Shown one piece after another: positions 57,489 through 64,000 of a stretch of DNA of 64,000 bases (positions within the stretch are counted from its first letter, which is position 1; the number at the start of each line of letters is the position of its first letter). Source of the stretch: Piezodorus guildinii (Eukaryota; Arthropoda; Insecta; Hemiptera; Pentatomidae). A program made the position numbers and the translations under genes. The stretch lies in NCBI GenBank assembly GCA_023052935.1, contig CM041292.1:142069143-142133142 (forward strand), given 5' to 3'. The notes under the pieces are model-generated. The model had not been told where the DNA came from. It searched no databases and saw only the letters and a list, made by a program, of their open reading frames with translations.

Positions 57489-57731
57489 TGGAAGGAATTA
57501 GTCCGGGTGGCGGTCATTAAATGAAACAACTAAATAGTTTCAACTATTTTATTGTTTGCCAACTCGTCAGTTTCCATTCTCCCACCATGCGCCCTGATGA
57601 TGACCCACAAAGGGGGTCGAAACGTTGGCAAACAATGAAATAGTTGAAACTATTTAGTTGTTTCATTTAATGACCGCCACCCGGACTAATTCCTTCCAGT
57701 AATTCTCAACGGTCAACTAATTACATCCACA
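57489..57731. mobile_element. Penelope-like foldback inside family C
   Basis: A 243-bp insertion flanked by the 14-bp duplication ATTCCTTAGAATAC (57475-57488 and 57732-57745). Arms match the 118-bp unit of the element at 43.3 kb (GGACTAATTCCTT, TAGTTGAAACTATTTAG) and enclose the hammerhead-like core at 57591-57630. It has no ORF. Confidence 0.8.
57591..57630 (+). ncRNA. Hammerhead-like motif
   Basis: Same core as at 43850: GCC CTGATGA, GACCC/GGGTC stem, GAAACGTTGGC. Identical despite different flanks. Confidence 0.5.
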
Positions 57732-57834
57732 ATTCCTTAGAATACCTTCGGGTAATAGAAGGTCAAATATTCTATATGTATATATTGTATACTGTGTAAA
57801 ATAATAAAACCAGACGGTAAGAAAAAAACAAAAA

Positions 57835-58355
57835 AAATCCCATTGTACTCATTATCGCTACAACGCTTAATAGATAAAATAAAATTATGTCGTATTTCCA
57901 TATGCAGGCTATATTATTTTAAATCAATACTTGAGAATGAAAGGATTTATTATGAACTCCACAAGAGAAAAAAAACAAGGATGATGTATTAATACGCTTG
58001 AAACCTAGGGTACGTTTAAAATTCGGTATTGTAACCTGAGAAAATTTAAATTCTGAGAGAAAGATTAAATAGCTGATACACATGCAGGTTTTACTATGTA
58101 TAACTTAATTAACAACTATTTAGTATTGCTAGATTAACATTTCAAGAAAAAAAAAATCCCCACTGCAGTACGGGCCCACAATTCTAATTCATATCTTATT
58201 GGGCGTTTGACCCAAGAATAATATGGATAAATTTGAAAATACATTCTCGTAAATAATAGGATGTATGGCGATTTGATATTGTCGAAGAGTTTTGTCGGAG
58301 ATTTTACTTCAAAAGAGAGAAGTAGGATTTTAACAATCCACAATATACATGATAT
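57835..58355. other. Unassigned stretch
   Basis: A minus-strand frame at 58134-58373 (WVKRPIRYELELWARTAVG) ends near the mariner; no splice model. Confidence 0.3.
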
Positions 58356-58359
58356 TCTA

Positions 58360-59258
58360 TTGGGTTGATGCAAAATTAATGCAGGTTTTTAGTAGGTATT
58401 GTAAATACGCCATATCTTTACTTTAACCATATATATTTAATCAAAATAATTTCCATCTGGATCAATGCACGTTTGCCAACATTCAACAAGCTTTCTTATT
58501 CCACCAGAAAAAAAATCCGAATCCCTGGACTCAATGAAATCACGATAAGAATTTTTAATGTCGTCCTGGTTTTGAAAATTTTTCTCCCTCAAAAAGTTGT
58601 CCAGATGCCTGAAAAAGTGGAAGTCTGTAGGAGGGAGGTCAGGTGAATAAGGCGGATGTTGGAGAACTTCGTAGCCCAACTCGTGCAGTCGTCGAAGCGT
58701 TGGTTGTGCAACGTGTGGTCTGGCGTTATCGTGGAGCAGGATCGGCCCCTTCCGATTCACCAATGCTGGGCAAAGACGTTGCAATTTTTGAGTTCCGAGT
58801 TCCGCCGCCATTTCTCGTGTGGTTTTGGTTGGGTCTTCTTCCACTTTTGACCTCAGCTGGTCGTTGTCCAGAGCAAGATGACGGCCCCGACCTTCCTTGT
58901 CTTCGAGGTCGAAATCTCCTCTGCGAAACTTCTGAAACCAACGCTGCACCGTGCACTCATTAATAGCCTCCTGACCCCACACTTCATTAATATTACGAGC
59001 CGTTTGCGCAGCGCTGCGCCCTAATTTAAATTCGTAAAAATAAATTTGACGAAAATCGCACTTTGACATTTTCGATTCAAGACCTTTGAACACACTGAAC
59101 AAAACGATTTTACTAAACAAATTCATGGTGAAAGAGAGGGTATTAGATAAGGTTTGTTTTGGTATAATAATGATCAATGTTAGGATTAGCTTTGTTTACA
59201 CAATTGGAATTAAGATATTGCAATAGAGGAAACCTGCATTAATTTTGCATCAACCCAA
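58360..59258 (-). mobile_element. mariner with in-frame internal deletion and perfect TIRs
   Basis: 899 bp. Both ends read TTGGGTTGATGCAAAATTAA inward, with about 29 identical bases, flanked by TA (58358-58359, 59259-59260). One frame, 58437-59069 from MSKCDFRQ, joins the paired helix-turn-helix region (FYEFKLGRSAAQTARNINE, TVQRWFQKFRRGDFDLED) directly to the second half of the catalytic domain (VNRKGPILLHDNARPHV, SPDLPPTDFHFF; D34D kept). The first catalytic Asp and about 140 residues are missing, so cleavage is impossible, but a DNA-binding product could still be made. Confidence 0.92.
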
Positions 59259-59424
59259 TACCTCCAAACAAAATATTGATGAGAGAAGACATTTTGACAA
59301 GTAAATGGTCGAAGAGATGCACTTGGTTCTTCCTTCTGAGCTATCATAGGCAATTTTAATTTATTCCTTACTTTTAGAAAGATCTATTTTAGAAATAATA
59401 TATATGTTAATTTATTGATAGTTT

Positions 59425-59635
59425 GTTTATCTGAAGAATGGTCCCTTACATTTTGTAATTGATACATAAAGGAATGGAAGCTCTTGAAACGTTAATAGTG
59501 CATGCAGCGCACATAGAAATACTCCTTAGAACACCTTCGGGTAATAGAAGGACAAATATATGTGACATATGTACATATCATATTTGTATTGTATTTTGTG
59601 TAATAATAAAACCAGAGGGTATGAAACAAAAAAAA
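59425..59635 (+). repeat. Repeat family C copy with hammerhead-like core
   Basis: CTGAAGAATGGTCCC at 59431, CTCTTGAAACGTTAATAG at 59481, then AGTGCATGCAGCGCAC and the AT-rich end. CTGAAGA and GAAACGTT match hammerhead boxes; the stem between them is not obvious. Confidence 0.6.
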
Positions 59636-59637
59636 TA

Positions 59638-59850
59638 GTTTGTTTATTCATTTAATGTCACTTTATGCTGCGGTGGCTAATTGGTCGATGCTACACTGGA
59701 CGTACGGTCAGGGGAAGTACGATAGGAGTCCTAAGTTTTGCTTGACTAGGTTAAATTAGGATTGAGATCTTTAACTAGAACTTGACTTCAGACAGGCTCG
59801 CGACTACCATTTTAAGCTCCCTCCGAAGAACGGCATAACCATTTTTTACT
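59638..59850 (-). repeat. SINE3 copy
   Basis: Minus strand: TCTGAAGTCAAGTTCTAG body, 3' end AAAGTGACATTAAATGAA; a small insertion at 59702-59725. Confidence 0.65.
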
Positions 59851-60244
59851 TTCATTATAAAAAGATTTTATATAATTAAATAATATAATTAAATATCATT
59901 TATAATGATATTAAAATGATTATTATGAAACGTAGATTTTATTCAAGACGAAATACTTAAAACTACTTTTTCATACATAATACTGATAAAAGTGAAGTGT
60001 TCTAGAATTCGTAAACTGAGGAATATTAGCTAGTTTAATCTAAAAAAACTATAACTAGTTTTTAACGCATTTATGGTAACCCATTCATTAGCAATTTGGT
60101 GACATGAACTATTCATTAACACATTATACGTTAGATAAATAACTGTTTCAAAAGTTTTTAGTGGTTTTTACATTCCTTTGAGTTCCTCCGTTATACGGAG
60201 GCATCTACATGTTATACACGTATAAATGAAATCGAATCAGCTTT

Positions 60245-60660
60245 TTATGATGGCTGAGAATTAAGTGCAGGAGGAAAAATACTTTTGCTGTTAATTTTAT
60301 TTGATTTGCATGGATCCAGTTTTGCCTTAATCTGTATTTGCCCACCGCTTGACAAGATGATGCTAGGAAAGCTGTTGTATTATGGTAGCCTCATTGCTTG
60401 ACGTTATTGAGGCGGCCACTGCCGATGCCCGGAGCAGATGCCTCACATCCTCATGTCATTAGGCACCAGTTAATCGATCTCTTTCATGCCATTCGACGTT
60501 TTGACTCAGTTCGTCGACCTCGAATAACTTACTCTAATTGACAACTCTTTGTCCTACAGTTTTCATCATCAGTTACGTCAATGCAGAGGTTCCTTTTCGA
60601 TTCACCGACGAACGAGGTCGGATTGGAGGAATCATCAATAACTACTGACTCATCTATCAT
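60245..60660 (-). CDS. Two-exon gene, 84 aa, unknown family
   Basis: Exon 1 60533-60660: ATG preceded by an in-frame TGA, MIDESVVIDDSSNPTSFVGE, then NLCIDVTDDENCRTKSCQL, donor TTAGA|GTAAGT. Exon 2 60245-60371 after ATAATACAACAG completes GA+C and reads FPSIILSSGGQIQIKAKLDP, SIFPPALNSQPS stop. The exon 2 frame has a stop just upstream of the acceptor, so its open part starts where splicing predicts. Intron of 161 bases. A TATAAATA box lies 54 bases before the ATG. The N-terminal half is acidic with three Cys, the C-terminal half basic; no signal peptide. No family recognised. Confidence 0.7.
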
Positions 60661-60713
60661 TCACAATGGGCTTGTACGAATATCTTCTCGTTAGCTCTGT
60701 TTCTTTTTTATTT

Positions 60714-60721
60714 TATTTATA
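60714..60721 (-). promoter_or_regulatory. TATA box of the two-exon gene
   Basis: TATAAATA followed by an A-rich stretch and an ATG 54 bases on, leaving room for a start site and a short leader. Confidence 0.45.
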
Positions 60722-60755
60722 CATGAACAATTATAACAGCATTGAAAGGACATTT

Positions 60756-61432
60756 CTATTCATTCTTCGGCTCAAGGATTATGTAATCAAGATGACAATC
60801 GTTCTTGCCTGTTGGAATAGAGATCATAATTTTTTTTTCGTACGTTCTTTGTTTTGATTCTGATCTATTTTCTTGACGCGCCGCTGGTTTATTTAATTGT
60901 TTCATCAACTCATTTCAACTCGTCGTGGAATTGAAGCAAGTAGATTATCAAGACATCTTCAATAGATGGTATTCAAATCTTGCCATACAAGAAGAATCTC
61001 GAGGCTGTGTATACTTACTTGTATCATCGCTCATTGTGTCCTGGGACGCATGATCTATTACAGGCAGTTCCTAACTTGCTGACTCAGTTGTTTACATCAG
61101 CTATCAGGGTGGAACTGTCATACTTTTTAATACCGAAATTGATCATAAGACTGAAAATCTAGTCTTATATTGTAATATTCCACAGAGATTATTTTGTTTA
61201 TTACTTTTAAAAGAACATCAATGATTTGCAAATGTGTTGCGCAATCTATTTATAATACCCATTCGGAGAGATTATTAAATATTCATAGTTTCACAAGCTT
61301 GGAAATCATCAGGATGTCTCATGCCACCTCTTGGTATTCATTCCCATTCCCTCTCTCGCAATTCTGTGATGTTTGTTTATTGAGTTTCAAGCTCTTACGT
61401 ATAGCGGATTTGGACAATAAATTTGGATTCAT
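60756..61432 (-). CDS. Three-exon gene, 69 aa, unknown family
   Basis: Exons 61328-61432 (MNPNLLSKSAIRKSLKLNKQ, NGNEYQE), 61019-61070 (ELPVIDHASQDTMSDDT) and 60756-60808 (KNDCHLDYIILEPKNE stop). Acceptors AAGTTAG and TCTATTCCAACAG, donors GAG|GTGGCA (weak) and ACAA|GTAAGT. The middle frame opens exactly at its acceptor, since TAG is the preceding codon, and the split codon A+GC fits. Basic N-terminus, acidic C-terminus, no signal peptide. It lies just upstream of and parallel to the 84-aa gene. The first junction is the least certain. Confidence 0.55.
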
Positions 61433-61584
61433 GTGAAAATGTTGATATGAAAATTACATTTTAATTTGAGGAATACCCTAGAGTCGATTAGTTTTAAAGC
61501 ATTTATTTTTATTTTCTTATTTTAGTGATGATTACAACGGCTCACAGAAATAAAACTAGTAAATCTGTGATACATTAATTATTG

Positions 61585-62715
61585 CCTCGTAAAAGTCTTG
61601 TAAAGAAGCCAACCCAATGTTCATTTAAGGTAGCCTGTTATCCTGCTCCTGCCCTTCTACATATTTATAATGTTGCTCTTAAAACATCTATTTTCCCAAC
61701 AGCCTCGAAAAAAGTCATTATACGTCCATTGAACAAAGTTCTTAATCCCACTACAGTTTCCGACATTAGACCAATTATTCTACGCGATCTGCTCTGTTAA
61801 AAATTATCCAAGACCTACAATCCTCAATAGACCAACAAAAAATTACTATTCTGATCCTTATCGATTTCTCAAAAGCTTTCGATTCTGTTAATCATAACAT
61901 CCTTCTTTCCAACCTCTATAACCAAAATGGTTCTTTTCACTTTTGTTTTCTCGATTTCAAACTGTTGTCCAACCCAATGAACCCCTTCCTCCTTCATTTC
62001 ACTAACACGTGGAGCTCCTCTGGGACTTCTTCATTTCACTCTCGCCAACTCTTATTTCCATCTATATCAACGATCTCCCTGAATCCAATAACTCCATTCA
62101 CAATGGTGAGAAAATCTAATTTTCCTTTCACCCTTCCGAAATGCTCGAGGCGATCCAAAAGCTACAGCAGGATATTGATAAAATCAATGCATGGGCTATG
62201 ACTAGTGATTTGAAGCTGAATGCTGGAAAACTATGGCCATCCTCGTTCGTTCCAAGAACCTTCTAAATTCTCTTCAGTGTTATCCCTATACTTTACCTTA
62301 ACAAACTGCCTATCCACTTTCACATCTCACTAAAAAATCATTATTGATCAAAATATCTATCCTAGAATGACCACATCTCTCAAATCGATCGCTATCCTAA
62401 AACAATTTCTAAGATTTAGTGATTTGATCACAGCTTTGCAGGCATTTTCGCATGCGACCTGTGAGCCAACATACGTGAATTTAGAAATCCACTCGAAGAG
62501 ACCATTTCCAAACTCAACCTTTTCCTAAGTATGACTTGGGTTCTGTTCTGAGATCATATGCTTGGTCTTATCATACATGATTGACCACAAAACCACATTT
62601 TTTTGCTACCGTCTCCAGAGAGAGGATTGCCTGGCAGTTTTTCCCCTCCTCCGCGAAGGTATTTCTTCCATATCTTCATGACGAGCCCTGCATGCTGAGT
62701 GGGCTTAAAGAGGTT
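61585..62715 (+). mobile_element. CR1/Jockey-like LINE, strongly decayed
   Basis: RT fragments: ALLHIYNVALKTSIF, KKVIIRPLNKVLNPTTVSD, LIDFSKAFDSVNHNILLSN, QDIDKINAWAMTSDLKLNAG. Order and spacing fit one element like that at 22.9 kb, but stops occur every few dozen codons and YADD is missing. The 3' end fades into an AT repeat at 62717-62735. Confidence 0.7.
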
Positions 62716-62760
62716 TTATATATATATATATATAATATAATGTAATGTAATTACCATACC

Positions 62761-62847
62761 CCTGAGTGTATTCTCCCAACAGAATACACCACGCGCCAAG
62801 TGCCTACATGGCTTATCGCGCGAAAAAAAAAAAGAAAAAGAAAAATG
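62761..62847 (+). repeat. SINE1 3' end with short target duplication
   Basis: GAGTGTATTCTCCCAACAG, CCACGCGCCAAGTGCC and GGCTTATCGCGCG plus an A-rich tail match the SINE1 end. ACCATACC occurs on both sides (62753-62760, 62848-62855). Confidence 0.65.
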
Positions 62848-62859
62848 ACCATACCAGTA

Positions 62860-63560
62860 CCATATGTCGTAGATTATACTCTAATTAGTTGAAGTGGATA
62901 TTTAGTTTTACATTTCTTCGAAGAGTATGTTTTTTTATCGAATATATGGTCAATTTCCGTATATCAATACATTTTGTATTAATTTTTATATATGACAGTT
63001 CTTGATGGTTTTGTGTTTTTTGTAAAGTAAATGGCTTTATTTTTACGTATATAAAGTATACGTTAATAATGATACGTTATCAATCAAGAGGGTAGTATTA
63101 AACTTCGTATTACTCACGAGAAACCGGAGTTTTATTATCGCTTGAAATAAAAAGGGAAGAGAGTAATATATCTAAAATTACTTGTGATGTGCGTTATATT
63201 TCATATTATGATATTTCTTATATAGCCTGTTTGCTTAAATCTACATAATTCTGCTCAGAATTAGATATATACTTGTATGCTATATAATTAGAAAAAGAAT
63301 GCGCAAACAGATAAAACGGATACCCGATACTTGTATTCTTAAGGCTTAAACTGAAATTCAAATTATTGGTTTGTAAATTAAGTTTGTGGCGTTTTTCAAT
63401 ATTTAAATTTAATCCTCTCTGTGTTTATAAAATAATGTTTACTTGGTCAATAATATTTACCCATTCTGAAAAAGGATTAATTAAGATGCTTTTATGCATC
63501 AGTTACAACCGAGATTCCTTATCTTTAGGTGGTATTTTGCTTGGTTAAAAAGAGAAAAAA
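62860..63560. other. AT-rich stretch, nothing firm
   Basis: A 23-base exon-like segment on the minus strand (acceptor TTTTTATTTCAAG, donor TCTC|GTGAGT) near 63110-63150 has no partner. Confidence 0.35.
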
Positions 63561-63565
63561 AAAGT

Positions 63566-63812
63566 CATTTTTTTCATTTACGACCGAAAAGAAAAATCCG
63601 GTTAGCAAAATTTACAGTGTGTATGGCGATGATGCCTTAGGAGAAAGCACCGACCGTAAGTGGTTTGCTTGCTTCAGAACCAAAATGTTGACTTTGAAAA
63701 TGCAAAGCCCTCGGGTCGTCTTTTAAATGTTAATGATGATGAAATGCAAGCATTGGTTACAGACAGCCCTCACTCTACCACACGGGATATCGCAAATATA
63801 ATTTATTAAAAA
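63566..63812 (+). pseudogene. mariner N-terminal fragment
   Basis: Reads IYSVYGDDALGESTDRKWFA, then after a frameshift NDDEMQALVTDSPHSTTRDI: the first helix-turn-helix and linker of a mariner transposase. No TIR or catalytic part remains. Confidence 0.75.
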
Positions 63813-64000
63813 TATTTACAATAATCTGAAGTTTTTATTGAAATCAACAATAAAAACTAACAAACTTATTTTACACCCAACATGTTAAGAAATGGGAATC
63901 ACAAATTTCTTCGAAAAGTTTTATTGAGATATTTTATCACTAAATGATTAAAGAAACCTCGTCGTTGACATTTTAAAAAAAATAACATTTTTTATTCCTC

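Larger units (their letters stand above)
57345..57830 (+). repeat. Repeat family C, split by a foldback
   Basis: Left part to 57488 (AGTGCATGCAGCGAAGC), right part from 57732 (ATACCTTCGGGTAATAGAAG, ending ATAATAAAACCAGACGG). Matches 59425-59635. Confidence 0.75.

Noticed and set aside
58643..58963. ORFs on the plus strand across the mariner
   Set aside because: Shadows of the minus-strand transposase.

Overview
This window looks like ordinary nuclear DNA of an animal, most likely an arthropod. It is AT-rich, shows no operons or Shine-Dalgarno-led genes, and is packed with decayed mariner transposons, non-LTR retrotransposons (RTE-, Jockey-, I- and CR1/L2-like), tRNA-derived SINEs, a Penelope-like element with a GIY-YIG nuclease, and many foldback repeats. 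I cannot name the species. Almost every long open frame is a transposon relic or chance. The host genes I can support are small and spliced, and were found by pairing splice sites with open frames whose phases agree.

Layout. 0.2-3.6 kb, minus strand: a four-exon gene for a small secreted protein (260-1964), just downstream of the 3' part of a second spliced gene (2075-3124, perhaps reaching 3576). 4.7-31 kb: mostly repeats. These include an RTE tail inserted in an unnamed repeat (repeat A), SINE copies around 11-14 kb, a Penelope-like element at 21.3-22.4 kb, a CR1/L2-like LINE at 22.9-24.3 kb, a broken mariner at 24.4-25.2 kb, and a three-level nest (mariner inside an I-type LINE inside a Jockey LINE) at 28.1-31.2 kb. 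33.3-36.2 kb: a tentative divergent gene pair around a GC-richer stretch. 37.8-38.3 kb: a near-perfect palindrome of about 410 bp. 39.4-41 kb: LINE and SINE pieces and a coding-like island. 43.3-45.3 kb: foldback elements. 48-57 kb: more repeat A copies and LINE tails. 58.4-59.3 kb: an internally deleted mariner with clean inverted ends. 60.2-61.4 kb, minus strand: two small spliced genes in a row. 61.6-63.8 kb: LINE, SINE and mariner fragments.

The most notable theme is a set of foldback or partly tandem elements at 21.3, 37.8, 43.3, 45.0, 54.3 and 57.5 kb, plus an interspersed repeat (family C). They share a CTGAWGA-like or relaxed box, a GC-rich hairpin, and then GAAACGTH. That arrangement resembles the hammerhead ribozymes reported from terminal repeats of Penelope-like elements. 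Three of the elements have clear target-site duplications of 12-15 bp. One carries a short open frame whose motif LRRSARIQNR recurs as LRRSARLQNR in a second, otherwise different foldback at 18 kb.

The host genes show no shared pathway and none matches a family I can name with confidence. Introns, start sites and strands are read by eye, and transcript data would settle them.
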